Shown here one piece after another: positions 47,007-58,114 of a DNA stretch of 64,000 nt. The notes beneath the pieces are model-generated. The model was given only the letters and a program-made list of their open reading frames with translations, was not told where the DNA came from and made no database searches. The position numbers and the translations under genes were made by a program. The first letter of the stretch is position 1. Each line of letters begins with the position of its first letter. Location: positions 2,480,001-2,544,000 of the forward strand of contig NZ_CP011409.1 in assembly GCF_001267925.1 (NCBI RefSeq), written 5' to 3'. The DNA comes from Herbaspirillum hiltneri N3. Lineage in GTDB: Bacteria; Pseudomonadota; Gammaproteobacteria; Burkholderiales; Burkholderiaceae_D.

Positions 47007-48274
47007 TATTCGTCGTGCTTGTGTTCGCCGATCAGCGCCAGCGAATCATGATCGCGCTGGTTGGTCGCGTGACGGCGCATGATCAAGTACATGATGCTGG
47101 CGACGAAGACGCCGAAGATCAGGATGACAATGTTGACGTCAAGATTGAGGCGCACCATGACGGCGTACAGCACCAGCATGGTCAGCACCGAGAGATTTTC
47201 ATTGAAGTTCTGCACCGCGATCGAATGGCCGGCGCTCATCAGCACGTGGCCGCGGTGCTGCAGCAATGCATTCATCGGCACCACGAAGTAGCCGGACAAG
47301 GCGCCGATGACGATCAGCAGCGGGTAAGCGACCCAGATCGACGTCACCATGGTCATGGCCATCACGACCAGGCCCATGATGATACCCAGCGGCATCACCG
47401 ACAGCGATTTCTTGAGCGGTACGAAACGGGCGGCCCCGACCGCTCCCAGTGCGACGCCAAGCGCAACCACGCCTTGCAGGATGGCGGCTTTGTCGAGTGG
47501 CATGTGCAAAGATTTTTCCGCCCATTTCAGGACGATGAACTGCAGCGTGGCGCCGGCACCCCAGAACAGCGTCGTGACCGCCAGTGAAATCTGGCCGAGC
47601 TTGTCTTTCCACAGGGTGATGAAGCAGTTTCCGAAGTCGGCGATCAGTTTGACGGGATTGTGCTGCTGGTGGGCGTAACGGGCGCCGGTGTCGGGGATGT
47701 TAAGGTTGAAGATTGCCGCCACGATGTAAATGACGGTGATGATGCAGAGTGCGGCTTCGGTAGGGGTGTTGATGTTGAAGTCGAGCACCGGGAAATCGAA
47801 GGCCAGCAAGGTGGAGGCAATGTGCGGATTGACCAGCGCACCGCCTAAGACCGTGCCGAAGATGATGGAGCCGACCGTCAGTCCTTCGATCCAGCCGTTG
47901 GCCGCCACGAGCTTCTCGGGCGGCAACAGTTCGGTCAGGATGCCGTATTTTGCCGGCGAGTACGCCGCAGCGCCGAAGCCGACCACGGCATAGGCGATCA
48001 GCGGATGAACGGTAAAGAACATGAGGGCGCAACCGACCACCTTGATCAGGTTGGTGATGAACATCACCTTGCCCTTGGGGAACGCATCCGCAAAGGCGCC
48101 GACGAACGCCGCCAGCAGCACGTACGAGAGCACGAAGAACAATTTCAGCAGCGGCGTCATCCATGCCGGAGAGTGCATCTCCGAGAGGAGTGCAATAGCT
48201 GCGATCAGCAGTGCATTATCGGCAAGCGACGAAAAAAACTGCGCCGCCATGATGGTGTAAAAGCCGCGATTCAT
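47006..48274 (-). CDS. lplT: Lysophospholipid transporter LplT
   Basis: 422 aa MFS-type flippase with about twelve helices, moving lysophospholipids to the inner leaflet for re-acylation by Aas. N-terminus MNRGFYTIMAAQFFSSLADN ALL-type family start, then GFGAAAYSPAKYGILTELLP and LVAANGWIEGLTVGSIIFGT; C-terminus LIGEHKHDE. In many proteobacteria it is next to aas; here that gene is absent, so its acyltransferase partner must be elsewhere. Confidence 0.92.
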   Translation of the reverse strand: MNRGFYTIMAAQFFSSLADNALLIAAIALLSEMHSPAWMTPLLKLFFVLSYVLLAAFVGAFADAFPKGKVMFITNLIKVVGCALMFFTVHPLIAYAVVGFGAAAYSPAKYGILTELLPPEKLVAANGWIEGLTVGSIIFGTVLGGALVNPHIASTLLAFDFPVLDFNINTPTEAALCIITVIYIVAAIFNLNIPDTGARYAHQQHNPVKLIADFGNCFITLWKDKLGQISLAVTTLFWGAGATLQFIVLKWAEKSLHMPLDKAAILQGVVALGVALGAVGAARFVPLKKSLSVMPLGIIMGLVVMAMTMVTSIWVAYPLLIVIGALSGYFVVPMNALLQHRGHVLMSAGHSIAVQNFNENLSVLTMLVLYAVMVRLNLDVNIVILIFGVFVASIMYLIMRRHATNQRDHDSLALIGEHKHDE

Positions 48275-48420
48275 CCGTATCCAAGATGTGACAAATTATC
48301 TCCGGCTTGCTTTATACCATGAAAAGATGACATGCCAGTGATAAGTATGATGAGGGAAAATGCATGGCCGGCGCGTTTTGAGCAAGCTCTTTCCCGCTTC
48401 TTCGAAACAAGTTGGTCCGG

Positions 48421-48521
48421 TAAAATGGCAGCTTGTTCCCGAAGCGGGGGATTTGGCCTGATTCCCGGCATTTCTCCCATTTTCATCTGCTTTGCAGGCT
48501 TTCGGTCCGGCTTTCGGACCG
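48421..48521 (+). promoter_or_regulatory. Upstream region of alr
   Basis: A -10-like TAAAAT at 48421-48426 and a 7-bp hairpin CGGTCCG (48503-48509) / CGGACCG (48515-48521) with loop GCTTT occur in the leader. The -35 is poor. Part of the 279-bp gap between divergent lplT and alr. Confidence 0.35.
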
Positions 48522-48553
48522 GTATTCAGTTTGCCAGTATTTCATGAGCGCTT

Positions 48554-49642
48554 ATGCCCAGACCAATCGTTGCCACTATTGATATTTCCGCGCTACAACA
48601 TAATCTCGCCGTCGCCAAATCGCACGCGCCGCATGCCAAGGCCTGGGCCGTGGTCAAGGCGCAGGCATACGGGCACGGCCTGGGACGCGCCATACGTGCC
48701 TTCGCCGAAGCCGACGGCCTGGCGCTGGTCGAGGTCAATTATGCGGTGCAGTTGCGCGAGCTCGGCTGGACCAAGCCCATCTTGCTGCTGGAGGGCTTCT
48801 TCGACGCCGACGATATCCCGGTGCTGGCGCAGCACGGCTTGCAGTTCGCGGTGCATTGCGACGAGCAGATCGCCTTGCTGGAAGCGGCGGGACTCGACGC
48901 GCAGACAGCCCGATTCGATGTCCATCTCAAGATGAACAGCGGCATGAACCGCCTCGGCTTCAAGCCGGAAGTCTATCGCGCCGCCTACGAACGCCTGCAG
49001 AAGCTGGATTGCGTGCGCAGCATCACCATGATCACGCATTTCGCCAACGCCGACGATCCGGCCAATCCCGACCTGCCGCTGGCCGAGCAGGTCAGGCGCT
49101 TCAATGCCGCCACCGCAGGGCTGGCAGGAGCCCACAGCGCGGCCAATTCGGCGGCTGATTTGATGCATGCCGACCTGGCTTACGAATGGGTGCGCGCGGG
49201 CGTGATGCTCTACGGCGGCACACCGGGCGGCGGCACTGCGAAGGAATTCGGTTTGCGCCCGGCGATGACGCTGGAGAGCCGGATTATCGGCGTGCAGGAA
49301 ATCGGTCCCGGCGATGCGGTTGGCTACGGCAGCCGTTTTGTCGCCGACAAGGACATGAAGATCGGCATCGTCGCCTGCGGTTACGCGGATGGCTATCCCC
49401 GCCATGCGCCCAACAACACGCCGGTGATTGTCGACGGCGTGCGCACCGGCACCATCGGGCGCGTATCGATGGACATGCTGACGGTCGACCTGAGCGATAT
49501 TCCAGACGCCGGAGTGGGCAGCCGCGTGGTGCTGTGGGGCGAAGAACTTCCGATCGACGAGGTCGCATTTGCAGCAGGCACGATCGGCTATGAATTGATG
49601 TGCGCACTGGCGCCGCGCGTCACCGTGCAAGAGAAGATCTGA
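48554..49642 (+). CDS. alr: Alanine racemase
   Basis: 362 aa PLP enzyme converting L- to D-alanine for peptidoglycan. PLP lysine motif AWAVVKAQAYGHGLGRAI, where the usual Asn or Asp is Gln (KAQAYGHG). The C-terminal domain has the tyrosine region DAVGYGSRFVADKDMKIGIV and GRVSMDMLTVDLSD. Start at 48554 has only a weak GAGCG before it. It overlaps nothing; radA starts one base after its stop. Because a D-amino-acid dehydrogenase is also in the window, a catabolic (DadX) role cannot be excluded. Confidence 0.94.
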   Translation: MPRPIVATIDISALQHNLAVAKSHAPHAKAWAVVKAQAYGHGLGRAIRAFAEADGLALVEVNYAVQLRELGWTKPILLLEGFFDADDIPVLAQHGLQFAVHCDEQIALLEAAGLDAQTARFDVHLKMNSGMNRLGFKPEVYRAAYERLQKLDCVRSITMITHFANADDPANPDLPLAEQVRRFNAATAGLAGAHSAANSAADLMHADLAYEWVRAGVMLYGGTPGGGTAKEFGLRPAMTLESRIIGVQEIGPGDAVGYGSRFVADKDMKIGIVACGYADGYPRHAPNNTPVIVDGVRTGTIGRVSMDMLTVDLSDIPDAGVGSRVVLWGEELPIDEVAFAAGTIGYELMCALAPRVTVQEKI

Positions 49643-49643
49643 T

Positions 49644-51020
49644 ATGGCAAAGGCCAAAACGAATTACACGTGTACCGAATGCGGTGGCGTCAGCAACAAG
49701 TGGGCAGGGCAATGTCCTGCCTGCGGCCAGTGGAATACGCTGGTGGAGACCCTGATCGAAACGGCCGGCGTCAATCGCTATTCCAATCAGCCCCAGGGGC
49801 TGGCGCAGACCGCGCCGGTATTGTCGCTGGTCGATATCGAAGCGATCGACGTGCCGCGTTTCGGCACCGGTATCGAAGAGTTTGACCGGGTGCTTGGCGG
49901 TGGGCTGGTACCGGGCGGCGTCGTGCTGATCGGCGGCGACCCGGGCATCGGCAAGTCAACCCTGCTGCTGCAGGCGCTGGGCAACATTTCCAAGCTCAAG
50001 CAGGTGCTGTACGTCAGCGGCGAAGAGTCGGGTTCGCAGATCGCCTTGCGCGCGAAACGCCTGGCGGTGGACGCCAAAGACCTCAAGCTGCAGGCCGAAA
50101 TCCAGCTGGAGAAAATCCTCTCGACGCTGGCGGAACACAAGCCCGATGTTGCCGTGATCGATTCGATCCAGACCCTCTATTCGGATGCGCTGTCCTCGGC
50201 CCCTGGCTCGGTGGCGCAGGTACGCGAATGCGCGGCGCAACTGACGCGTTTCGCCAAAACTTCCGATACGACCATCATCATGGTCGGCCACGTCACCAAG
50301 GAAGGCGCGCTGGCCGGTCCGCGCGTGCTGGAGCACATCGTCGACACCGTCCTGTATTTCGAAGGCGATACCCATTCCAGTTTCCGTCTGGTGCGCGCGT
50401 TCAAGAACCGCTTCGGCGCAGTCAATGAACTGGGCGTCTTCGCCATGACCGAGAAGGGCCTGAAGGGCGTGTCGAATCCTTCCGCGCTGTTCCTGTCGCA
50501 GCATGACAGCCAGGTGCCGGGTTCCTGCGTGATGGTCACGCAGGAAGGAACGCGTCCCTTGCTGGTGGAAATCCAGGCGTTGGTCGACAGCTCCCACGTG
50601 CCCAACGCACGCCGCTTGTCTGTCGGCCTTGAGCAAAACCGTCTGGCGATGTTGCTGGCGGTATTGCATCGCCATGCGGGCATCGCCGCTTTCGATCAGG
50701 ACGTTTTCATCAATGCCGTCGGCGGCGTCAAGATCACCGAACCGGCCGCCGATCTTGCAGTGCTGCTGGCGATCAATTCCTCGATGCGCAACAAGCCGTT
50801 GCCGCGCGGGCTGGTGGTGTTCGGCGAAGTCGGCCTGGCCGGCGAGATCCGTCCCGCGCCGCGCGGTCAGGAGCGTTTGCGTGAAGCGGCCAAGCTGGGA
50901 TTCTCCATTGCGATGATCCCGAAGGCCAATGCACCCAAGCAGGAGATCGAAGGATTGAAAGTGGTTGCCGTCGAGCGCATCGACGAGGCATTGCAGAAGA
51001 TTCGCGACATTGACGAATGA
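49644..51020 (+). CDS. radA: DNA repair protein RadA
   Basis: 458 aa branch-migration helicase-like ATPase. N-terminal C4 zinc motif YTCTECGGVSNKWAGQCPAC, RecA-like core with Walker A LIGGDPGIGKSTLLLQAL, sensor VLYVSGEESGSQIALRAKRL, the RadA-specific KNRFGAVNELG, and the Lon-like C-terminal domain (VNAVGGVKITEPAADLAVLL). It follows alr by one base, probably co-transcribed. All functional residues are present. Confidence 0.96.
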   Translation: MAKAKTNYTCTECGGVSNKWAGQCPACGQWNTLVETLIETAGVNRYSNQPQGLAQTAPVLSLVDIEAIDVPRFGTGIEEFDRVLGGGLVPGGVVLIGGDPGIGKSTLLLQALGNISKLKQVLYVSGEESGSQIALRAKRLAVDAKDLKLQAEIQLEKILSTLAEHKPDVAVIDSIQTLYSDALSSAPGSVAQVRECAAQLTRFAKTSDTTIIMVGHVTKEGALAGPRVLEHIVDTVLYFEGDTHSSFRLVRAFKNRFGAVNELGVFAMTEKGLKGVSNPSALFLSQHDSQVPGSCVMVTQEGTRPLLVEIQALVDSSHVPNARRLSVGLEQNRLAMLLAVLHRHAGIAAFDQDVFINAVGGVKITEPAADLAVLLAINSSMRNKPLPRGLVVFGEVGLAGEIRPAPRGQERLREAAKLGFSIAMIPKANAPKQEIEGLKVVAVERIDEALQKIRDIDE

Positions 51021-51062
51021 TCGAATGACCGAATGATCGGGGGCCGGGCGCCTGAATCCGAT

Positions 51063-51608
51063 TCAGCCCGGCAGGTCGTAAGTGACGATGACCTGATTCA
51101 TTTCGCCGCGCGCCGGCGGTCCGAGCTGGCCGCCACCCTTGACGCGATAGTGCAGCGTGAAAGGCCGCGCGGCGTCCTTGCCGTTGAAAGCGGCAGTGCT
51201 GCCGCTGGCGTTGTTGGTCACGTTCCAGCAGCGCTCGCGGTTATTCCAGCACAAGATCGCTTCAAATCCGACAGGCTTTTCCGACAAGCCGTACTTCCAT
51301 GACACATTGCTGATCGATGCGCCCGGAGGAACCGGCGCGCCGATGGCGAAGGTGGTCTCGTAATCCGCGTTTTTCGCCACGATGGTGGCGCCCATTGCAT
51401 CAGCCGCGTAAGACCCGCTCGGTCCGCGAGAAGCTGGAGGTGGAGGCGGCATGTTTTGCGGTGGCGGTGCAATGACGGCTGCATGCGGCGAAGCGATGGC
51501 GGGAGAGCCGGCAGCCGGAATGCTCAGCGTGCGATCGACGCGGGTTTGTGCGGAGACTGCGCCGGCAAGAGCAAGCGTCATCGCCGGAAAAATACGCAGC
51601 AGCGCCAC
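51063..51608 (-). CDS. FlhE-like secreted protein
   Basis: 181 aa. A signal peptide (ALLRIFPAMTLALAGAVSAQ) is followed by a Pro-rich linker (VIAPPPQNMPPPPPASRGPS) and a C-terminal beta domain of about 110 residues: ISNVSWKYGLSEKPVGFEAI, LCWNNRERCWNVTNNASGST, GEMNQVIVTYDLPG. The pattern of a C-x(n)-C pair in LCWNNRERCWN and the closing NQVIVTY is FlhE-like. FlhE is a flagellar periplasmic protein, but there are no flagellar genes here. The GTG start (51608) begins three nt after the histidine kinase stop, so it is the third gene of the ompR-envZ-type operon. Confidence 0.65.
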   Translation of the reverse strand: MALLRIFPAMTLALAGAVSAQTRVDRTLSIPAAGSPAIASPHAAVIAPPPQNMPPPPPASRGPSGSYAADAMGATIVAKNADYETTFAIGAPVPPGASISNVSWKYGLSEKPVGFEAILCWNNRERCWNVTNNASGSTAAFNGKDAARPFTLHYRVKGGGQLGPPARGEMNQVIVTYDLPG

Positions 51609-51610
51609 GA

Positions 51611-53020
51611 TTAAACCGCCTGTTTGCGCGGGTTGCCGCTGCGAGCCGGGACCGTCGGGAACATCATCTGCACCACGAGGCCGCCGCCATCGCGATTGCG
51701 CAAGGCCAGCTTGCCGTTGTGACGAATGACGATGCGATTGACGATCGCCAGCCCGAGTCCTGAACCGTTGGCCTGGCCGCGCGCTGTATCGAGCCGCGTA
51801 AACGGGCGCAGCAGATGTTCCAGTTCGCTGTCCGGCGCGCCCGGACCATGGTCGGAAATTTCCACCTTGACGTGGCGGTCTTCGACCTTGCACAGGATGT
51901 CGATGTTGGCGACGTCGGTGCCGGCAGTCTTGCCGTAGCGACGTGCGTTTTCGATGAGATTGCTGATGATGCGTTCGAGCTCGACCGTGTTGCCCATGAT
52001 GTCGATGCCGGGCGAGATCGCCGTGCTGACCATGACGTCGCTCAGGCGCTTGGTGTTGTTGGCGGCGTCTTCCAGCAGGCCGGACAAATCCACCGGCGTA
52101 AAGCTGCTGCTATCGAACGGTTTGGCGTAGTCGAGGAACTGGCCGATGATGGCGTCCATCTGCGCCAGGTCGGAATGCATGCCGTCGCGCGCTTCGTCGG
52201 ACAGCCTGGCCATCTCGACTTCCAGCTGCATGCGCGCCAGCGGGGTGCGCAGATCGTGCGAAATGCCTGCCAGGATGACGGCGCGGTCGGATTCGATGCG
52301 GTCCAGGTCGGCCACCATCTGGTTGAAGCTGAGGTTGGCTTCGCGGATTTCGGTCGGACCCGATTCGGGCAGCGGATCGGGCTGCTTGCCCTTGGCGATG
52401 GCGCGTGCGGCAGCGGTCAATCGCGCCAGTGGCTGGTTGATCAGTGTGGAGATGAACACCGCGCCGATCAGCGACAGCACCAGCGCAATCGAGCCCCAGC
52501 CCAGCCATTGCAGGCTCGAGGTGCGATCCAGCCGGCCGCGGTCCAGCATCAGCCAGTATGCGTCTTCATCGATCTTGAAACTGATCCAGAAACCGTCAAC
52601 GTCATTGACGCCCGACGCGAACTGGGTATCGTCGCCCATTGCCTGTTTGACGTAAAACTCCAGTTCCGGCAACACCGGCGAATCGTCGGGCGGTGTGATC
52701 TTGTCGGTTTTTTCGAGCGGATAGATGCGGATGCCTTCGTTGCTGGCCAGGTCGAACAGCAATTCGCGGCGCATTTCCGGCGCAGAATGGGTGAGGGCGG
52801 CGCGCGTGATGGTGACGACGGACACGATCTGCGCGGCGAGCTGCTCGGCGCGCGGACCGCGTTCGACCATGCGGAAGCTGGCCACCCACGCCACCATGCT
52901 GGCGGTGATCAGGAAGGTCAGCAAAAAGAAGGTGCGCCAGAACAGACCGTTGCTGAACCATCGTTGGCGCGCTTGATAGCTCATGTTGTGAATGCCGGTG
53001 GCCGGATTGGGTAGGCGCAT
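51611..53020 (-). CDS. EnvZ-like sensor histidine kinase
   Basis: 469 aa. Two helices (FWRTFFLLTFLITASMVAWV and SIALVLSLIGAVFISTLINQ) bound a periplasmic sensor of about 130 residues. HAMP follows, then HisKA with the phospho-His in DRAVILAGISHDLRTPLARM and HATPase with ERIISNLIENARRYGKTAG and NGSGLGLAIVNRIV. It has the EnvZ/RstB layout. The ATG at 53020 overlaps the response-regulator stop (ATGA). A shorter start at 52984 (MSYQARQRWF) cannot be excluded. Confidence 0.92.
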   Translation of the reverse strand: MRLPNPATGIHNMSYQARQRWFSNGLFWRTFFLLTFLITASMVAWVASFRMVERGPRAEQLAAQIVSVVTITRAALTHSAPEMRRELLFDLASNEGIRIYPLEKTDKITPPDDSPVLPELEFYVKQAMGDDTQFASGVNDVDGFWISFKIDEDAYWLMLDRGRLDRTSSLQWLGWGSIALVLSLIGAVFISTLINQPLARLTAAARAIAKGKQPDPLPESGPTEIREANLSFNQMVADLDRIESDRAVILAGISHDLRTPLARMQLEVEMARLSDEARDGMHSDLAQMDAIIGQFLDYAKPFDSSSFTPVDLSGLLEDAANNTKRLSDVMVSTAISPGIDIMGNTVELERIISNLIENARRYGKTAGTDVANIDILCKVEDRHVKVEISDHGPGAPDSELEHLLRPFTRLDTARGQANGSGLGLAIVNRIVIRHNGKLALRNRDGGGLVVQMMFPTVPARSGNPRKQAV

Positions 53021-53775
53021 CAGCGCGGCTTGCCCTCGGGGATGAAGACGTAACCAAGGCCCCATACGGTCTGGATGTAAAGCGGGTTGGCCGGATCGGG
53101 TTCGATCAGTTTGCGCAGGCGCGAGATCTGCACGTCGAGGCTGCGATCGAAGACTTCATATTCCCGGCCGCGGGCCATTTCCATGAGTTTTTCACGCGAC
53201 AGCGGCTGGCGCGCATTGCGGGCAAATACTTTCAGCACCGAGAATTCACCGGTGGTCAGCGGCACAGTCTCGCCTTTTTTCTTCAGGGTGCGCGTGCCGA
53301 GATCGAGGACGAATTCACCGAATTCGAACGACTCGGGCGACTCCGAAGGCGCGCCCGGCAATTCGTCCGGACCCTTGCGGCGCAGGACCGCGTTGATGCG
53401 CGCCACCAGTTCGCGGGGATTGAATGGCTTGGGCAGGTAATCGTCGGCGCCCATTTCGAGACCGATGATGCGATCCACGTCTTCGCCCTTGGCGGTCAGC
53501 ATGATAATCGGCGTCTGGTCGCCGGCGCCGCGTAGGCGGCGGCAGATGGCGAGGCCGTCTTCACCGGGCAGCATCAGGTCCAGCACGAGCAGGTCGTAGC
53601 GCTCGCGGATCCACAGCTTGTTCATGGCCTGGGCGTTTTCCGCCGTGACGACGTTGAAGCCTTGCTCGGTCAGGTAACGGCGCAGCAGGTCGCGCAAACG
53701 GATGTCGTCATCCACCACCAGGATTTTCGATTGGTGGGCGGGAGTGGCTGTTGTGCTTGTGTTGGTCGTATTCAT
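53020..53775 (-). CDS. OmpR-family response regulator
   Basis: 251 aa. Receiver domain: KILVVDDDIRLRDLLRRYLT, phospho-Asp in DLLVLDLMLPGEDGLAICRR, Lys in DDYLPKPFNPRELVARINAV. C-terminal winged helix: LTTGEFSVLKVFARNARQPL and RSLDVQISRLRKLIEPDPAN, end VWGLGYVFIPEG. Very close to OmpR in arrangement. Start at 53775 (MNTTNTSTTATPAHQSK). An inverted repeat with OmpR-like TGTAACA half-sites lies 35-70 bp upstream. Confidence 0.95.
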   Translation of the reverse strand: MNTTNTSTTATPAHQSKILVVDDDIRLRDLLRRYLTEQGFNVVTAENAQAMNKLWIRERYDLLVLDLMLPGEDGLAICRRLRGAGDQTPIIMLTAKGEDVDRIIGLEMGADDYLPKPFNPRELVARINAVLRRKGPDELPGAPSESPESFEFGEFVLDLGTRTLKKKGETVPLTTGEFSVLKVFARNARQPLSREKLMEMARGREYEVFDRSLDVQISRLRKLIEPDPANPLYIQTVWGLGYVFIPEGKPR

Positions 53776-53809
53776 GGCGTTATGGTAGCGTCTTCGCGGC
53801 GATCGGCAA

Positions 53810-53844
53810 TATGTAACAGCCCAAAGATTACAAACTGTTACATA
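53810..53844. promoter_or_regulatory. OmpR-like binding site in divergent promoter region
   Basis: TATGTAACAG (53810-53819) and CTGTTACATA (53835-53844) are a perfect 10-bp inverted repeat containing TGTAACA, the OmpR half-site core. It lies between ompR (53775, leftward) and the small secreted protein (53945, rightward). Confidence 0.6.
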
Positions 53845-53944
53845 CCTTACCTTAATCATCTTATACCATCCGGCCGGGCAAACTACACTGGCTCCATTGA
53901 TGAAGCACTTTGTCGATGGCTTGGAAATGTGGAAAAATGCCGCT

Positions 53945-54229
53945 ATGAATATTGCCGTAACTAAGAGGATAGGTATTGCTGCAGTCATGCTTGCGTTGAG
54001 CACTGCCGGCGCGCTGGCGCGCCCTCCTGAAGGACCGCGCGGCGGGCCGGGGCAGTCGGCCGATTTCCGTCATCAGGGCGGCAATAATTTCGGCAACGGA
54101 GGCAATCGGCCTCAGCAGCAAGAGCAGGATGCCAACCAGCGCCGCGGCAAGCTGAGCCCCGACGAACGGCGTGAGCTGCGCCGCCAGATCGACGAGGCCG
54201 GACAGGATATTTATCGCGTCAAGCGCTGA
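53945..54229 (+). CDS. Small secreted Gly/Gln/Arg-rich protein
   Basis: 94 aa with a signal peptide (RIGIAAVMLALSTAGALARP). The mature part begins with Pro/Gly-rich repeats (PPEGPRGGPGQSADFRHQGG), then Gln/Asn-rich sequence and a helical tail LSPDERRELRRQIDEAGQDI. The tail motif (SPDERRELRRQI) recurs in small periplasmic proteins of Burkholderiales. It is divergent from the OmpR-like regulator and shares an OmpR-like inverted repeat with it. Several in-frame starts exist (53900, 53927, 53945); I prefer 53945 by signal-peptide fit. Confidence 0.6.
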   Translation: MNIAVTKRIGIAAVMLALSTAGALARPPEGPRGGPGQSADFRHQGGNNFGNGGNRPQQQEQDANQRRGKLSPDERRELRRQIDEAGQDIYRVKR

Positions 54230-54250
54230 CGACGCGACATGGAAGACAAC

Positions 54251-54282
54251 AAAAAGCCCGGGCTTTCCAGTCCGGGCTTTTT
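54251..54282. terminator. Bidirectional terminator
   Basis: AAAAAGCCCGG (54251-54261), loop of ten nt, CCGGGCTTTTT (54272-54282). It separates the secreted-protein gene from the convergent ABC permease. Confidence 0.88.
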
Positions 54283-54322
54283 CATGGGCGAGGCATTTCC
54301 GGGAGCAGGTGCTGTAGCGCGG

Positions 54323-54982
54323 TCAGGTCTGATGGGCGCGTTCCAGTTTCTTCTCCAGCCGATGCTGCAAGGCTTCGAAGCAGATGCTCAGGAACCAGTA
54401 CACCATCGCTGCCGCGATATACAAAGGCAGCGGACGGAAGGTCACTGCGATGATTTCCTTGGTCGACAGCATCAGTTCGGTCACGGTGATGACCGACACC
54501 AGCGAAGTGTCCTTGATCAGGCTGATCAGGGTGTTGCTCATCGAGGGCACGGCGATGCGAACCGCTTGCGGCACCACGACGTAGCGCAGCGTTTGCGGAT
54601 AGGTCAGGCCGAGGCTGTAACTGGCGCTCCACTGGCCGCGGGTGACGCCGAGGATGGCGCCGCGCAGGCTCTCCGACAAATACGCGCCGGCATTCAGGCT
54701 CAGCGTCAGTACACCCGCCATGAGCGGCGAGAATTCGATGCCGACGCTGGGCAGGCCGTAATAGACCACGAAAATCTGCACCAGCAGGGGCGTGCCGCGC
54801 ATCAGGCTGACGTAGACCGCTGCCGGCCAGTGCACGAACTTCCACGGCACGATGCGCGCCACCGCCAGCACGAAACCGAGCACCAGCCCGCCCAGCATCG
54901 AGGACAACGCGAACAGCAGGGTATAGCCGGCGCCTCTGAGCATGATCGGCGCCGCCTGGTGCAGCAAATCCCAAATTTCCAT
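54323..54982 (-). CDS. Amino-acid ABC permease, cystine type (TcyL/YecS-like)
   Basis: 219 aa, five helices. The EAA loop and surroundings (SYSLGLTYPQTLRYVVVPQA) and MLRGAGYTLLFALSSMLGGL are of the polar amino-acid family; similarity is greatest to cystine/diaminopimelate permeases. It follows the binding-protein gene, with a terminator hairpin in between. No ATP-binding subunit is next to it, so an ATPase encoded elsewhere must energise it. Confidence 0.88.
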   Translation of the reverse strand: MEIWDLLHQAAPIMLRGAGYTLLFALSSMLGGLVLGFVLAVARIVPWKFVHWPAAVYVSLMRGTPLLVQIFVVYYGLPSVGIEFSPLMAGVLTLSLNAGAYLSESLRGAILGVTRGQWSASYSLGLTYPQTLRYVVVPQAVRIAVPSMSNTLISLIKDTSLVSVITVTELMLSTKEIIAVTFRPLPLYIAAAMVYWFLSICFEALQHRLEKKLERAHQT

Positions 54983-54992
54983 TTTGTCGGCA

Positions 54993-55025
54993 AATAAAAA
55001 TATCCCCGCAACAGTGCGGGGATAT
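54993..55025 (-). terminator. Attenuator-like terminator between binding-protein and permease genes
   Basis: Leftward, ATATCCCCGCA with loop CTGT pairs to TGCGGGGATAT (stem positions 55025-55015 and 55010-55000), followed by TTTTATTTG. It lies after the binding-protein stop (55049) and just before the permease start (54982), so it can lower permease expression. Confidence 0.85.
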
Positions 55026-55048
55026 CGGTTTTAAAGTGAATCCGGAGC

Positions 55049-55864
55049 TTATTGTGCGGTCGGCGGCTTGCTCACGTCAATGCCGAACCATTTTATCGAC
55101 ACCTGCTTGAAGCTGCCGTCTTTCAGGATATCGGCCAGGGCTTTGTTCAGCGCTGCCTTGAATTGCGGATTGCCCTTCTGGAAGGGGATACCGATCTTGT
55201 CGACGGCGCCGATCGGCGAACCGCCCTTGAGCGGCAGGTTCGAGGACTTCAGCAGGTAACTGACCAGCAGGCTGTCGTTGAGTGCGGCGTCGATGCGGCC
55301 GCTGGCCAGATCGGCCAGGTACTCAGGCGAGCCCGGATAAGTCTTGACGTCGATGCCGGGGACGGACTTGGCCTTCTGTTCGAAGTTGGTGCCCTGGCCC
55401 AGGCCAAGTTTCTTGCCCTTCAGGTCTTCCAGGCTCTTGAATTCGCGCTTCTCGTCCTTGCGCACGATCAGCTGTGCGCTCGACAGGGTGTACGGATCGG
55501 AGAAGTCGAACGCCTTCTGGCGCTCGTCCGTGATGCCGACCTGATTGATGATGACGTCATACTTGCCGGCACCCAGGCCTGCCAGGATACCGCTCCACTC
55601 GGTGGTGGTGAATTCAGGCTTGAGGCCCAGCTTGGCGGCCAGCAACTTGGCGACGTCGACTTCAAAACCGGTCAGTTCACTGGTCTTCGGGTCCTTGAAA
55701 TTGAACGGCGGATAGTTGCCTTCCAGCGCTACCTTCAGCGTGCCGCGCGCCTTGACCGTGTCGAGCAGGTCGGCTGCATGGGCGCCGACAGTGGCGCTGG
55801 CTGTAACGGCAAGTAGCAGGCCGGCCAGCAAGGGGGACAATTTGCGGAATTGAGCGAATGCCAT
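55049..55864 (-). CDS. Cystine/polar amino-acid binding protein (FliY/TcyA-like)
   Basis: 271 aa, Sec signal peptide (FRKLSPLLAGLLLAVTASAT to AHA-AD). Family-3 solute-binding core: GTLKVALEGNYPPFNFKDPK, GFEVDVAKLLAAKLGLKPEF, VIINQVGITDERQKAFDFSD, and the C-terminal IGIPFQKGNPQFKAALNKAL. Closest pattern is the cystine/diaminopimelate-binding type. Good expression relative to the permease is expected from the intervening terminator. It is the first gene of the two-gene unit. Confidence 0.9.
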   Translation of the reverse strand: MAFAQFRKLSPLLAGLLLAVTASATVGAHAADLLDTVKARGTLKVALEGNYPPFNFKDPKTSELTGFEVDVAKLLAAKLGLKPEFTTTEWSGILAGLGAGKYDVIINQVGITDERQKAFDFSDPYTLSSAQLIVRKDEKREFKSLEDLKGKKLGLGQGTNFEQKAKSVPGIDVKTYPGSPEYLADLASGRIDAALNDSLLVSYLLKSSNLPLKGGSPIGAVDKIGIPFQKGNPQFKAALNKALADILKDGSFKQVSIKWFGIDVSKPPTAQ

Positions 55865-56027
55865 GTCTGTTCCTTTGATAATCTGTATTGATCGGTGGAA
55901 ACCCGATATGCGAGCAGCTTAATCGTTTTTCAATCTTAGCCCAAAGACATCTACGTAAGAAGTTTATATGGAGAGGCTGGATAAAGACGATCTGGCGTCG
56001 CGTTTCTCCGCGTCTTCAGCAGACCCT

Positions 56028-58043
<2,016 letters not shown>

Positions 58044-58114
58044 CGTGAAACTGCAATCAAAGAAGAAAAAATCAGGTTGGAACGAAGTGGAGAAACGGGG
58101 CCTGAAGCGGCAGA

